A DNA stretch of 64,000 nt from DAIOEK01 sp964648485 (GCA_964648485.1 CAZYOF010000019.1:1-64000); one strand, 5' to 3'. Shown: positions 9,228 to 18,855, numbered from the stretch's first letter. The notes: a model not told the origin generated them from the sequence alone. A program made the numbers and translations.

Positions 9228-10280
9228 ATGCTAACACAGGCAGAAATTGATGCTCTGCTCAGCGGTGCAATAGCCATCGAAAGCAAGGATGGTGGCAATG
9301 ATGTTAACCTTGCAGAGATCATGGGGCAAACACCGGCAGGTGTCGAAAAGAGTGATAGTCCTGCAGGCGGGAAAAAAGTCACCGCATATAACTTTTGGTC
9401 TCCAGATCGCTTCTCAAAAGAACAAATGCGGGCAGTGGAATTGGTCCATGAAGATTTATCTGAAAAGTTAACCACTTCCATACCTACCTTTTTGCGGACG
9501 AACCTCAAACCGAGATTGGTCCACACAGAACAAGGTCGGTTTCATGATTTCTTAAAAGACCTGCCTGCTAATGCTCTTTTCCATATGATTACGCTGGCCC
9601 CTCTGCCAGGATATATGGTCGTTACCATTAGTCCCAATGTCAGTTATATGGTTCTGGAACAAAGGCTTGGTGGAAAGATCGAAGGTGAAACGAAGGAAAG
9701 GCCTTTGACTGATATTGACCAGTCGTTGTTACGTGGATTAGTTGAGCATATGCTTAATGATCTTAAGAGTGCCTGGAGCAAGCTGGTTGCACTAGAGCCA
9801 TCATTGGAGGATAGCACTACAAATCAGCATTGGGTACAGATGATCATGGGAAATGAGAAAGTCATGCTTTTGACTTTTGAGTTAACCATCCAGGGCGTCA
9901 CGGGATCGATGAATTTTTATCTTCCATTTGGCACGCTCAAACCAATCGGTCCAGTATTGAATCCGCATGTATGGATATCTGGTCGTAAAGAAAAGGTCAT
10001 AGACCCGGCTGCTCGCGAACTGGCAATGAAAAATCTGGTAAATGTAGACCTGCCGGTAGAGGTCATTTTAGGAGAAGCTGAGCTTTCAATGAGTGATTTA
10101 TTAAACCTTGCGGTTGACGACATTATTCAACTCGACAACCGTAAAGATGATCCGTTGGTAATGCAAATTGCAAATCAACGATTGTTTAATGTTCATATTG
10201 GCAAGGTCGCTAACAACCTTGCTGTTCAGGTGGTTTCAGCTTTCCATGATCCTGCAATCAACCTGCGAAAAAACGAATGA
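9228..10280 (+). CDS. fliM: Flagellar motor switch protein FliM
   Basis: The 350-residue C-ring protein starts with MLTQAEIDALLSG, the canonical FliM N-terminus that binds phosphorylated CheY. This implies a chemotaxis pathway encoded elsewhere, as none is in this window. A middle CheC-like domain (from about residue 50) and a C-terminal SpoA domain (about 265-340, with DLPVEVILGEAELSMSDLLNL) follow. It bridges FliG and FliN in the switch. Confidence 0.96.
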   Translation: MLTQAEIDALLSGAIAIESKDGGNDVNLAEIMGQTPAGVEKSDSPAGGKKVTAYNFWSPDRFSKEQMRAVELVHEDLSEKLTTSIPTFLRTNLKPRLVHTEQGRFHDFLKDLPANALFHMITLAPLPGYMVVTISPNVSYMVLEQRLGGKIEGETKERPLTDIDQSLLRGLVEHMLNDLKSAWSKLVALEPSLEDSTTNQHWVQMIMGNEKVMLLTFELTIQGVTGSMNFYLPFGTLKPIGPVLNPHVWISGRKEKVIDPAARELAMKNLVNVDLPVEVILGEAELSMSDLLNLAVDDIIQLDNRKDDPLVMQIANQRLFNVHIGKVANNLAVQVVSAFHDPAINLRKNE

Positions 10281-10289
10281 GGTAATCTT

Positions 10290-10676
10290 ATGTCTGATAC
10301 ACCTGTTCCTGTTGAAAATCCATCACCTGCGCCTGCGCAAACTCCAACCCCTGTCCCTCCAGTGGCATCTGCCCCTGAAGTAAAACCTAAAGTGGAGGCT
10401 CGTTCCTCCTCAAAGGGACAGGCAAGTCTGGATATGTTGATGGATGTACCATTAAAAATTACCGTTGAATTAGGTCGGACAAGGATGTCCTTACGCCAGA
10501 CGCTTGAATTGGTTCAGGGTTCTGTAATTGAACTGGACCGATTAGCGGGTGACCCGGTGGATGTGTTCGTTAACGAGCGCCTGCTGGCGAAAGGTGAGGT
10601 TGTCGTTGTGGATGATAAGTTTGCAGTCCGCATTACCGAACTGATTGACCCTCAGGCGAACGTAAGTAAGCCGTGA
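10290..10676 (+). CDS. fliN: Flagellar motor switch protein FliN
   Basis: The 128-residue protein is the short form of FliN: a Pro/Ala-rich tail of about 45 residues, then one SpoA domain (MDVPLKITVELGRTRMSLRQ, GSVIELDRLAGDPVDVFVN, VVVVDDKFAVRITEL). It lacks the CheC-like phosphatase domain found in FliY. It forms the base of the C-ring and docks FliH and the export ATPase. It lies between fliM and fliO with gaps under 10 bases. Confidence 0.95.
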   Translation: MSDTPVPVENPSPAPAQTPTPVPPVASAPEVKPKVEARSSSKGQASLDMLMDVPLKITVELGRTRMSLRQTLELVQGSVIELDRLAGDPVDVFVNERLLAKGEVVVVDDKFAVRITELIDPQANVSKP

Positions 10677-10683
10677 GGGATTC

Positions 10684-11172
10684 TTGATGAATTATGCAGA
10701 GAAATGGTTGAGCTGGTTTAAGACCAGATCCCGGGTCGTTCAGATCGCTATCATCACTGGTATATCAGTTTTATTGGTAGTTGGATTCTGGCTGACCTTA
10801 TTTTCTTCACCAGATGGTAATAGCGCGGCAGATTTGACCAGCTCCAGCACCTGGATGCTCAGTGTATTCTTAAAACTGCTTCTTGTTCTCATGCTAATAT
10901 ACGGGGCTGCGATCGTGATGAAACGCTGGATGGTCAATCCACCTGGTGGTAAGATGCGGCAGATGCATGTAATCGAAACACTCGGATTAACCCCCAAGCG
11001 CGCTTTGCACATCATCAGGGTTGGAGAATCAACTTTACTTGTGGGTGCTACTGATCAGCAGATTACCCTTATCAAAGATGTATCTGAATATATGGCAGAT
11101 GATGCCGAAGAATTTCCAGAGGTCTTTAAAAAAGCCATAGAAAATGAAGCTTCCGGAGGTCTGAATGAATAA
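10684..11172 (+). CDS. fliO: FliO-like flagellar export assembly protein
   Basis: The 162-residue protein has two hydrophobic segments (about 20-38 and 57-79) and a C-terminal FliO-type domain (MRQMHVIETLGLTPKRALHIIRVGESTLLVGATDQQITLI). FliO helps assemble the FliP ring of the export gate. Position before fliP supports the call, and the gene overlaps fliP by 8 bases. Confidence 0.85.
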   Translation: MMNYAEKWLSWFKTRSRVVQIAIITGISVLLVVGFWLTLFSSPDGNSAADLTSSSTWMLSVFLKLLLVLMLIYGAAIVMKRWMVNPPGGKMRQMHVIETLGLTPKRALHIIRVGESTLLVGATDQQITLIKDVSEYMADDAEEFPEVFKKAIENEASGGLNE

Positions 11173-11926
11173 GCAGAAAAGGATCCTCTTCCTCCTGCTG
11201 AGTATTCTCGCCCTCTTTTTACTGACTTCCTGCGCAGGGAATCCTGAACTTCAGGCTCCTGGTGTAACTTTATCGGTGCAACCAGATGGAAATCCTGAAC
11301 AGGTCACCTCAGGGGTACAGCTATTTATATTGCTGACCGTGCTCACACTGGCTCCCGCAATTCTTATCCTGGCAACTTCATTTACCCGGATTGTTATTGT
11401 GATTTCGATGGTGCGGAATGCAATCGGTACACCAACGATTCCGCCCAACCAGGTTGTGATCGGATTGTCACTGATCCTGACCTTTTTTGTAATGGCACCG
11501 ACATACCAAAAAATTGATGAGAATGCGATAAAGCCATACACAAATAATGAAATTCCTCAAGAAATCGCGCTTGAAAGAGCCATAGAGCCTGTGCGTGAGT
11601 TTATGTTTACCCAGACCCGTGAAAAAGATATTGAACTATTTATGTCGATGAGTGGTAAGGATCGCCCTGCGCAACTTTCTGATATTCAAACGGTTGATTT
11701 ATTTCCAGCTTTTGTGATCAGTGAACTGCGGACAGCTTTTACAATGGGTTTCATCATATATATTCCATTCTTAATCATTGATCTGGTCATTTCCAGTGTA
11801 CTTTTATCGATGGGTATGATGATGCTACCACCTTCATTAGTTTCTCTGCCTTTCAAGATTCTCCTGTTCGTTTTGGTGGATGGATGGTATCTGCTGGTAA
11901 AATCATTAATGTTGAGTTTCATGTAA
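11165..11926 (+). CDS. fliP: Flagellar type III export gate protein FliP
   Basis: The 253-residue multi-pass protein has signature segments TSFTRIVIVISMVRNAIGTP, PPNQVVIGLSLILTFFVM and AFVISELRTAFTMGF. It forms the core of the export pore with FliQ and FliR. The N-terminal signal peptide ends in a lipobox-like L20-T21-S22-C23 followed by Ala-Gly, unusual for FliP, whose signal peptide is normally cleaved without lipidation. Whether it is lipidated is unknown. Confidence 0.96.
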   Translation: MNKQKRILFLLLSILALFLLTSCAGNPELQAPGVTLSVQPDGNPEQVTSGVQLFILLTVLTLAPAILILATSFTRIVIVISMVRNAIGTPTIPPNQVVIGLSLILTFFVMAPTYQKIDENAIKPYTNNEIPQEIALERAIEPVREFMFTQTREKDIELFMSMSGKDRPAQLSDIQTVDLFPAFVISELRTAFTMGFIIYIPFLIIDLVISSVLLSMGMMMLPPSLVSLPFKILLFVLVDGWYLLVKSLMLSFM

Positions 11927-11935
11927 AGAGGCTGT

Positions 11936-12205
11936 ATGACTGAATCTTATGTCCTTTCACTTGCTCAAAATTCGATTACGGTCATGCTGATCTTGGCTGC
12001 ACCTGTATTGCTCGTAAGTCTTCTGGTTGGTTCACTGATCAGTCTGGTTCAAGCTGCCACGCAGATTAATGAAGTCACCATGACATTTATTCCGAAAATG
12101 ATTGCTATTGGTTTGGTCCTTGCTTTTCTTGGATCCTGGATGGTACAACAATTATTGGTTTTTACAACGAGCTTATTCAATTCGCTGCCAAATTTTGTTA
12201 AATAA
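11936..12205 (+). CDS. fliQ: Flagellar type III export gate protein FliQ
   Basis: The 89-residue protein has two transmembrane helices and the family signatures VLLVSLLVGSLISLVQAATQ and ITVMLILAAPVL near the start, with MTFIPKMIAIG between the helices. It packs around the FliP-FliR core of the export gate. It directly follows fliP. The usual next gene, fliR, is displaced by two signalling genes. Confidence 0.95.
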   Translation: MTESYVLSLAQNSITVMLILAAPVLLVSLLVGSLISLVQAATQINEVTMTFIPKMIAIGLVLAFLGSWMVQQLLVFTTSLFNSLPNFVK

Positions 12206-12220
12206 GGGGAACCTGACATT

Positions 12221-13063
12221 ATGTCTCAAACCAAGATCAATCAAATACTTGCATCGGTTGATAAGATGCGTCCTATGCCTACAAGTGTCACCCGGATACT
12301 TAATGCATTAGATGACCCAAACAATACGGCAGGGACTATCAGTGATTTGATTGGTCTGGATCAGGCACTCGCGGCATCTGTGTTACAGATGGCAAATTCT
12401 GCATCAATGGGATTCAGTTTTGTATGTGCTTCGATTTCAGATGCAGTGATGCGACTGGGAATCAAGAGAATCAAAACTTTGGTTTTAGGCGCAGCATCAT
12501 CTGGACCATTAACTCGAAGATTAAGTGGTTACCGGTTGGGTGCAGGTGAATTATGGAATCATTCAGTTGTTACAGCAACAATTTCACAATGGATAGCCAG
12601 ATATTTACGGTACCCTGATCCTGAAGAAGCCTATGTTGGTGGGTTATTGCATGATATGGGGAAGTTGATCCTTGATCAATATATGAACGTTGATTACATG
12701 CGAATTTTGGAACTTATGCGTAATTATGACCTGGCGCTCTGGCAGGTTGAAGAGAAACTTTTGGGTATAGACCATTCTGTTGTTGGGAGTTTAATGGCTG
12801 AAAAATGGAATTTTCCAGTTTTGCTGGTTGAAGCAATACGATATCACCATGCTCCATCCTTTGCAAAAACAAAACCAACACTTGGCGCCATCATTAATAT
12901 TGCTAATGCTTTTAGCAAGACACAAACCTATATCTTGCTTGATCCCCATGGAATAAAAATTCATCCAGAAGCTATGAACATTCTTGGTTTAAATGAATCT
13001 CAGCTCGAACAAATGCGAGAATTGGTTAAGGAATATCAGTTCTCAGGTACTACCAGAAATTAA
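12221..13063 (+). CDS. HDOD-domain signalling protein
   Basis: The 280-residue single-domain protein is an HDOD module: RPMPTSVTRILNAL, ASVLQMANSASMGF, DAVMRLGIKRIKTLVLGA, AYVGGLLHDMGKLILDQY and EAIRYHHAP. HDOD proteins resemble HD phosphohydrolases but usually act as binding or scaffold proteins in signalling. The HD-like pair HDMGK is kept here, so catalysis cannot be excluded. It sits between fliQ and fliR and is followed by a receiver-domain gene after 15 bases, suggesting a two-protein switch tied to flagellar assembly or motor control. AGGGGAA precedes the start. Confidence 0.85.
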   Translation: MSQTKINQILASVDKMRPMPTSVTRILNALDDPNNTAGTISDLIGLDQALAASVLQMANSASMGFSFVCASISDAVMRLGIKRIKTLVLGAASSGPLTRRLSGYRLGAGELWNHSVVTATISQWIARYLRYPDPEEAYVGGLLHDMGKLILDQYMNVDYMRILELMRNYDLALWQVEEKLLGIDHSVVGSLMAEKWNFPVLLVEAIRYHHAPSFAKTKPTLGAIINIANAFSKTQTYILLDPHGIKIHPEAMNILGLNESQLEQMRELVKEYQFSGTTRN

Positions 13064-13078
13064 GGGTGGGAAAATTCC

Positions 13079-13474
13079 GTGAAAACAACCGCCTTGATCT
13101 GCATCAATGATCCAATGGATCGGGATTTGATCAAGCTGGTTTTCAAGCAGGCAGACATTCCATACGAATTAGCAAATTCACCTCATGATTTGGTTGAGCA
13201 AGTATTTCAGATTGAACCCATGCTCCTTATTCTCGATATTCTTCTACCAGGAATCAATGGATTGGATGCAGTGGCAAAAGTAAAGAACCAAATGCAGAAA
13301 CGATCACCAGTAGTGGCAGTAGTATCTGCGCTTGCTTTTCCTGAAATTGTAACAAAAGCACAAAGATCTGGAGTAGATGAATTCCTCACCAAACCTCTGG
13401 ATGCGGATCAACTGCGGTTGAGATTGAATAGAATGCTAAACAAAGCGTTATCGGCTGGTGTAAAAAAATCTTAA
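13079..13474 (+). CDS. Stand-alone receiver-domain protein
   Basis: The start is GTG 13079 with a GGGTGGG element upstream. The 131-residue protein is a single CheY-like receiver. The phospho-acceptor is D53 (LLILDILLPGING) and the conserved lysine is in FLTKPLDADQL. The usual acidic pair near residue 10 is N10-D11, so one acidic residue is replaced. It has no output domain and must act through a partner, most simply the adjacent HDOD protein, or the motor. It is not obviously a chemotaxis CheY. Confidence 0.85.
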   Translation: MKTTALICINDPMDRDLIKLVFKQADIPYELANSPHDLVEQVFQIEPMLLILDILLPGINGLDAVAKVKNQMQKRSPVVAVVSALAFPEIVTKAQRSGVDEFLTKPLDADQLRLRLNRMLNKALSAGVKKS

Positions 13475-13589
13475 TAGATTAAATGAAATATTTACGCATT
13501 CTTTAGAACCACTTCATTCCCTCTTTACTGACATATAGCACAAAGCAGAATAACCTTAAGCTAGACCGTATCAGGACGGTTAAGCCATT

Positions 13590-14351
13590 ATGTTAATATC
13601 TGTTGCTCAAGCACAAATTTTCTTTTTAGTATTCACCAGGATCATGGCCATGGTGTTACCTGTCCCTGTTTTGGGTGGACAATCTATACCCCCGCAGGTT
13701 CGTATCAGCCTGGGAATTATCCTAAGCGCCATTCTGATCCCGTGGAATCCTGTACCAGCTGGTACTGAAGCATTGGGACTCTTCGCTTTTGCGGGTGGAA
13801 TATTTCGAGAGTTGATCATTGGATCACTTGCAGGAATGGCAGCTGTTCTTACTTTCGGTGTTATTCAGATGGCTGGTGAATTAATGGGAATCGGCAGTGG
13901 TTTTGGATCAGGAAGGGTATTCAATCCCACGCTTGGAGAAACCGGTTCATCCGTAGATCAGTTTTTCATTATGGTCGGTATGTTGTTTTTTGTGGTGATG
14001 GATGGACATCATGTGGTCATCCAGGCGGTACATAAATCGTTTGAAATCGTGGCGGTAAATCAACCTGTCCCGTTCACTGATCCCGAAGTTCTGATTCGAA
14101 TGGCAGCCCAAATGATTGCTGCCGGTGTGCAGATGTCTTTTCCAGTTATTGGTGCCCTTCTTTTAGCAGACCTTACATTGGGATTGCTTGCCCGGGTCGC
14201 TCCACAGGTACAGGTTTATTTTTTAGGTTTACCCGTAAAAATCGGTTTGGGAATGTTGGCAGTTGCATTCAGTTTCAGTGTTGCCCTTCCGATGATGCAG
14301 CAGCTTTTTCGTTCCGTTGGCCCACGAATGCTTCAATTAATAGCCAGGTAA
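13590..14351 (+). CDS. fliR: Flagellar type III export gate protein FliR
   Basis: The 253-residue membrane protein has five or six hydrophobic segments and signatures FLVFTRIMAMVLPVPVLGGQSIPPQVRI, GIFRELIIGSLAGMAAVLTFG and FLGLPVKIGLGMLA (each given in part). It caps the FliP-FliQ pore. A 115-base gap with no gene separates it from the receiver gene, so an internal promoter is possible. Just upstream is CCGT-ATCAGG-ACGG (13567-13580), a small hairpin holding the only AGGA element near the start. Confidence 0.95.
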   Translation: MLISVAQAQIFFLVFTRIMAMVLPVPVLGGQSIPPQVRISLGIILSAILIPWNPVPAGTEALGLFAFAGGIFRELIIGSLAGMAAVLTFGVIQMAGELMGIGSGFGSGRVFNPTLGETGSSVDQFFIMVGMLFFVVMDGHHVVIQAVHKSFEIVAVNQPVPFTDPEVLIRMAAQMIAAGVQMSFPVIGALLLADLTLGLLARVAPQVQVYFLGLPVKIGLGMLAVAFSFSVALPMMQQLFRSVGPRMLQLIAR

Positions 14352-14357
14352 TGAGAT

Positions 14358-15434
14358 ATGTCAGATCGAACTGAAGCACCGACTCATCGAAGATTAGAAG
14401 ATGCCCGACAGGAAGGGCAGGTTGCGCGCAGCCTGGAAGTAAATACAGCTGTAATATTACTGGTCGGCACATTATTGTTGCAAGGTCCTGGCGCCCAATT
14501 GGTCAGATTAATCAAAGAGATGATGGTTTCAGTAATTATGATCTTGCCTGATTTTGAATTAACTGGAACCTGGATGAAAGATTTTGCTGTACAGCAAATC
14601 ATGTCATTTGGTCCTGTGGTTGGAATTATCCTGGTTGGATTAATGATTTCGGGTGTATCCGTCACATTGATCCAAACTGGTTTTTTGTGGGCAAGCAAGA
14701 AGATTGGGTTTGATTTTAAAAGAATAAACCCCATTACTGGTTTTCAGCGGATTTTCTCTGCTCAAGGTTTGATAGAGTTGGGTAGAGCATTGCTAAAACT
14801 TACTCTGGTCGGTTACGTTGCCTATAGTTTCTTGAATAGCCATATGCAGGATATTCTTTATTTGGGTAATAACGATCTGGCTTCGGGTGTTGCTGAATGG
14901 TCAGAGTTAGCTCTATCTCTAGGTATCAGGGTTGGATCTGCATACCTTGCACTTGCAGCGGCAGATTACGCATTACAACGTTGGCGTTTTATGCGTTCAA
15001 TGCGAATGACGAAAGAAGAAGTTAAAGAAGATTTCAAACGCTCAGAAGGAGATCCATTTTTACGGGGAAGGATACGTGCGCAGCAGAGAAAAATTGCCCG
15101 AACTCGGATGATGAGCAATGTACCAAAGGCAAAAGTCGTAGTAACCAATCCTACCCACTTTGCAGTGGCGCTTGACTATGACGCTGATGCAATGCGAGCT
15201 CCACGGGTATTGGCAAAGGGTGCTTTTCATGTTGCTCAAAAGATTGTCGATATAGCACGTGAGAATAAAGTGCCGGTCGTGCAAAATGTTCCACTAGCAA
15301 GGTCTCTTTACCGGATGGTTGAAGTCGATCAGGAAATTCCACCAGAAATGTATATGGCTGTGGCAGAAGTACTGGCGTATGTTTATAGGTTGAATAAACC
15401 AGTATCACATCGGCCAATGCCGGCCAATTCATAA
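14358..15434 (+). CDS. flhB: Flagellar export substrate-specificity switch protein FlhB
   Basis: The 358-residue protein has an N-terminal export-gate domain with four membrane helices and begins with the usual DRTEAPTHRRLEDARQEGQV. The cytoplasmic domain carries the self-cleavage motif NPTH at residues 264-267, then FAVALDYDADAMRAPRVLAKG. Cleavage there switches export from rod/hook to filament proteins. It follows fliR by 6 bases. A second gene carrying only the post-cleavage domain is at 26081-26377. Confidence 0.97.
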   Translation: MSDRTEAPTHRRLEDARQEGQVARSLEVNTAVILLVGTLLLQGPGAQLVRLIKEMMVSVIMILPDFELTGTWMKDFAVQQIMSFGPVVGIILVGLMISGVSVTLIQTGFLWASKKIGFDFKRINPITGFQRIFSAQGLIELGRALLKLTLVGYVAYSFLNSHMQDILYLGNNDLASGVAEWSELALSLGIRVGSAYLALAAADYALQRWRFMRSMRMTKEEVKEDFKRSEGDPFLRGRIRAQQRKIARTRMMSNVPKAKVVVTNPTHFAVALDYDADAMRAPRVLAKGAFHVAQKIVDIARENKVPVVQNVPLARSLYRMVEVDQEIPPEMYMAVAEVLAYVYRLNKPVSHRPMPANS

Positions 15435-15454
15435 AAAAGATTTAGAGGTATTAC

Positions 15455-17545
15455 ATGGTTGCATCTAATCCAACAGCAAATCTATCCAGTCTCCGCAACT
15501 TATTCAAGTCGCGGGATATTGCTCTTGCATTTGGTTTGGTCATCATCGTTGGATTGATGATCATCCCACTCCCGCCTGTTCTGGTGGACCTATTAGTTGC
15601 ATTAAATATCGCGCTCTCGATTGGTGTGATTTTATTGACCATGTATATCTCCCAGCCAATGGAGTTCTCAGTATTCCCTACATTTCTTTTGTTGATTACA
15701 CTCTTCCGCCTGGGTATAAATATCTCTGCAAGCCGGTTGATATTACTGGAGGGGAATGCAGGTAAAGCGATTGAAACTTTCGGTACACTAATTGTCGGCG
15801 GTAACTACGTTGTTGGTGTTGTCATTTTCCTCATGCTGATGATTATTCAGTTTGTGGTTATCAACAGTGGTGCTGGACGTGTTGCTGAAGTGTCTGCGCG
15901 CTTTACACTGGATGCAATGCCAGGTAAGCAGCTATCTATTGATGCTGATCTAAATGCAGGTATCATCGATGAAACTGAAGCCCGCACCCGCCGGAAACAG
16001 GTGGAGACTGAAGCAGATTTTTATGGTGCAATGGATGGTGCGAGTAAATTTGTTAGAGGCGATTCAATCGCTGCCATCATCATCATGCTGGTTAATATTA
16101 TCGGTGGATTCGTTATTGGTATGGTTCAGCGCAATCTCGAATTTACCCAGGCTTTACAGACCTATACACTTCTTACTGTTGGTGCTGGTCTTGCGGTTCA
16201 GATACCCGCACTGCTGGTTTCATCTGCTGCCGGGTTGATCGTTACTCGGTCAACATCAGAAAAATCCCTCGGTACGGATCTGTTCGGTCAGCTTTCCAAT
16301 TTCAATACACTTGCTGTTGCGGCAGGCATTATCGTCTTGATGTCTTTTGTGCCTGGTTTGCCAAAAGTGCCATTTATTGCGGTAGGCGGTTCCCTTGGAG
16401 TTGCGGCTTATTTTGTCTCTAAGTATCAGAAAACAGAGGCAGCACTGAAGCAATTGCCAGAATCGGCAGCTGGTCCTGTGCCATCGGCAGAACCTGAAAC
16501 TCCAGAAGATATGCTTAACATGGTTGTGGTTGATCCAATGGAATTGGAAATTGGATACAGCTTGATTCCTTTAATTGATAATGATCAAACCGATAACTTG
16601 CTGAAAAGAATTACTGGTATCCGTAGACAGGTGATGGCTGAACTGGGCTTGATCTTACCTGTGGTCAGAATCAGAGATAACCTGCGCTTACAACCTTCTC
16701 AATACCGAATCAAAGTACGCGGACAGGAAGTAGCAAAAGGAGAGCTGATGCTTGGAAATATGCTTGCAATTCCTGGCAGTGAAGCTGATCCAAATCTTAA
16801 AGGTATGCCGACCACTGAACCCGCATTCGGTCTTCCTGCACAGTGGATTCCCGAATCTGAGCAGGGTCGGGCAGAGTTGATGGGGTATACGGTAGTTAAT
16901 CCACTGTCGGTATTAAGTACCCATCTGACAGAAATTGTCAGACAGTATGCGCCCGATCTACTCAACCGCCAGATGGTTCAGGAAATGCTAAATCAGCTGA
17001 AATCACGTAGCCCGGCTTCGGTTGAAGGTGTGATTCCAGAAATTCTCAGCTTAAGTGAATTCCAGACAGTTCTTCGTAACCTGCTACGAGAAAGGGTACC
17101 TATCCGTGATCTGAGTGGAATACTGGAAGTAGTCGCAAATAATGCTACTGTTACACGTGATCCTAACATTTTAGCTGAAGCCGTCCGCCAAACAATGGCA
17201 CACACACTATCATCTCTCTACAGGGATGAAGAGAACACCCTGCATGTCTTTACACTGGCTCCAGAGTTGGAAAGTATGCTGCGCTCCTCCCTTGGTGTGT
17301 CTGATTCTGGTGTGGGTTTTCAAATCGATGCCTCCCTTGCGCAAGTGATTTTGAGAAATACAGGTGAGAAGATGGAGGCGTTGGCAGGATTGGGACATAT
17401 GCCTATCCTGCTTTGTCCGCGAGAATTAAGAATGGCGTTTAAACGGTTGGTTGAACAATCTCTCACCAATCTGATAGTACTTGCCTATTCAGAAATCAGC
17501 CCTGGCACAAAAGTAAAAGCCCATGGCATGGTGGATATGAATTGA
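15455..17545 (+). CDS. flhA: Flagellar export gate protein FlhA
   Basis: The 696-residue protein has about eight N-terminal transmembrane helices, the FHIPEP signature region (SRLILLEGNAGKAIETFG, RFTLDAMPGKQLSIDADLNAG), and a cytoplasmic domain from about residue 350 that docks chaperone-substrate complexes. It forms the nonameric ring under the export gate. It precedes flhF by 14 bases. Confidence 0.97.
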   Translation: MVASNPTANLSSLRNLFKSRDIALAFGLVIIVGLMIIPLPPVLVDLLVALNIALSIGVILLTMYISQPMEFSVFPTFLLLITLFRLGINISASRLILLEGNAGKAIETFGTLIVGGNYVVGVVIFLMLMIIQFVVINSGAGRVAEVSARFTLDAMPGKQLSIDADLNAGIIDETEARTRRKQVETEADFYGAMDGASKFVRGDSIAAIIIMLVNIIGGFVIGMVQRNLEFTQALQTYTLLTVGAGLAVQIPALLVSSAAGLIVTRSTSEKSLGTDLFGQLSNFNTLAVAAGIIVLMSFVPGLPKVPFIAVGGSLGVAAYFVSKYQKTEAALKQLPESAAGPVPSAEPETPEDMLNMVVVDPMELEIGYSLIPLIDNDQTDNLLKRITGIRRQVMAELGLILPVVRIRDNLRLQPSQYRIKVRGQEVAKGELMLGNMLAIPGSEADPNLKGMPTTEPAFGLPAQWIPESEQGRAELMGYTVVNPLSVLSTHLTEIVRQYAPDLLNRQMVQEMLNQLKSRSPASVEGVIPEILSLSEFQTVLRNLLRERVPIRDLSGILEVVANNATVTRDPNILAEAVRQTMAHTLSSLYRDEENTLHVFTLAPELESMLRSSLGVSDSGVGFQIDASLAQVILRNTGEKMEALAGLGHMPILLCPRELRMAFKRLVEQSLTNLIVLAYSEISPGTKVKAHGMVDMN

Positions 17546-17559
17546 TCGGATTGAGGTAG

Positions 17560-18855
17560 ATGATGCGAACGAAAACTTTTCGAGCTCAAAATATGATGGC
17601 CGCGCTGCAGGAAATTCAGCGTGAAATGGGACCCAATGCCATAGTGCTTTCAATGCGGGAGATCCCAACAGGTCCAGCTTGGCAAGTTTGGAACAAGCCT
17701 GGAGTTGAGGTTGTTGCCACAACGGAATTACCAGCGCAGAATGTACCCCAGACTTCAATTAAGCCAGGTGAAGAAGTAATTCCTGGACGCAAAGAGATTG
17801 AGGATATTTTAAATGCCATTGCAGCCAGGAAGGGCTTTACAACCGCATCAAATGTAGAAGTAATATCCACAAAACGAGAAATAAAGCCGCGTGCCCACCT
17901 GGGAACACGCTCTGAACCTGCAAAATGGACTCCACCTTCTTTGAACTCTGAGCCTGAGCTTTTCAATTCATCAGAATTGACAATCACTGATCGTCTAGGC
18001 GATCTTGTAGATGATATTATCCAGGAGCATCAGTCTTCATTAGAAGTATTGTCACCGGCTGAACCTGATCTTTTGGATGGAATGTCACGCAAGCTATCCC
18101 GGCAGGGTCTGGATCCCTTCTATATAAAGAAAATTATCGATGCCAATAGAAAAGCATTAAGTCCAGTCATATTAAAGGATGAAGAAAGATTAACCAGGTT
18201 TCTAAAGCAACAACTAGAAGCATCCTTAAAACCGCAAAAGAATAATATGGCGGTGATACCATCCAGAGTCATGTGTCTGATAGGAGCAACAGGAAGCGGC
18301 AAGACAAGCACTTGTGCGAAGCTGGCTGCCTTTTATACCCGAACGATGGGTAAAAAAGTTGTATGGGTTTGTGCCGATACCATCCGCGCTGGGGCTATTG
18401 CTGAAACAAAAACTTATACCGATGTGCTCGAGATTCCATTATTTTTTGCTTATACGCCACAGGAGTTGGGAGAAATTGTAAATTCTCAATCAGATGCTGA
18501 TCTTGTATTGGTGGATACTCCTGGAGTAAATATGCTGAATGAAGACAAAGTGCTTGAGTTGGGAACCTACCTTAGTCAAATCGCTGGAAGGTCAATCTAT
18601 CTCACTACCCCTGCTACTACCAAATTTGCAGATCTATTTCAGGCAGTCACTACTTTTTCGCCATTCAACCTGAAGGGATTCATTGTTACAAAAATGGATG
18701 AGACCTATGCTTTCGGAGAGATCTTCAATCTGATGCATGAAACCAAGATGCCTTTAATGTACCTTACTCACGGTACACAGGTTATAGGAAAAATCAAGCC
18801 TGGCGACCCGGTTGCTTTGATTGATGCTATCTTTGCAGGAGGATTTCACGGATGA
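17560..18855 (+). CDS. flhF: Flagellar biosynthesis GTPase FlhF
   Basis: The 431-residue SRP-type GTPase begins MRTKTFRAQNMMAALQEIQR, the family B-domain; ATG 17560 or 17563 are both possible starts, after GAGGT. The GTPase domain from about residue 220 has P-loop IGATGSGKTSTCAKLA, then ADTIRAGA, VLVDTPG and TKMDET. FlhF guides placement of the flagellum. Its usual partner gene flhG does not follow; a small membrane-protein gene overlaps its stop (ATGA) instead. Confidence 0.95.
   Translation: MMRTKTFRAQNMMAALQEIQREMGPNAIVLSMREIPTGPAWQVWNKPGVEVVATTELPAQNVPQTSIKPGEEVIPGRKEIEDILNAIAARKGFTTASNVEVISTKREIKPRAHLGTRSEPAKWTPPSLNSEPELFNSSELTITDRLGDLVDDIIQEHQSSLEVLSPAEPDLLDGMSRKLSRQGLDPFYIKKIIDANRKALSPVILKDEERLTRFLKQQLEASLKPQKNNMAVIPSRVMCLIGATGSGKTSTCAKLAAFYTRTMGKKVVWVCADTIRAGAIAETKTYTDVLEIPLFFAYTPQELGEIVNSQSDADLVLVDTPGVNMLNEDKVLELGTYLSQIAGRSIYLTTPATTKFADLFQAVTTFSPFNLKGFIVTKMDETYAFGEIFNLMHETKMPLMYLTHGTQVIGKIKPGDPVALIDAIFAGGFHG

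Noticed and set aside
13567..13580. CCGT-ATCAGG-ACGG before fliR as another CsrA site
   Set aside because: The A of GGA is in the stem rather than the loop, and the stem is only 4 bp.
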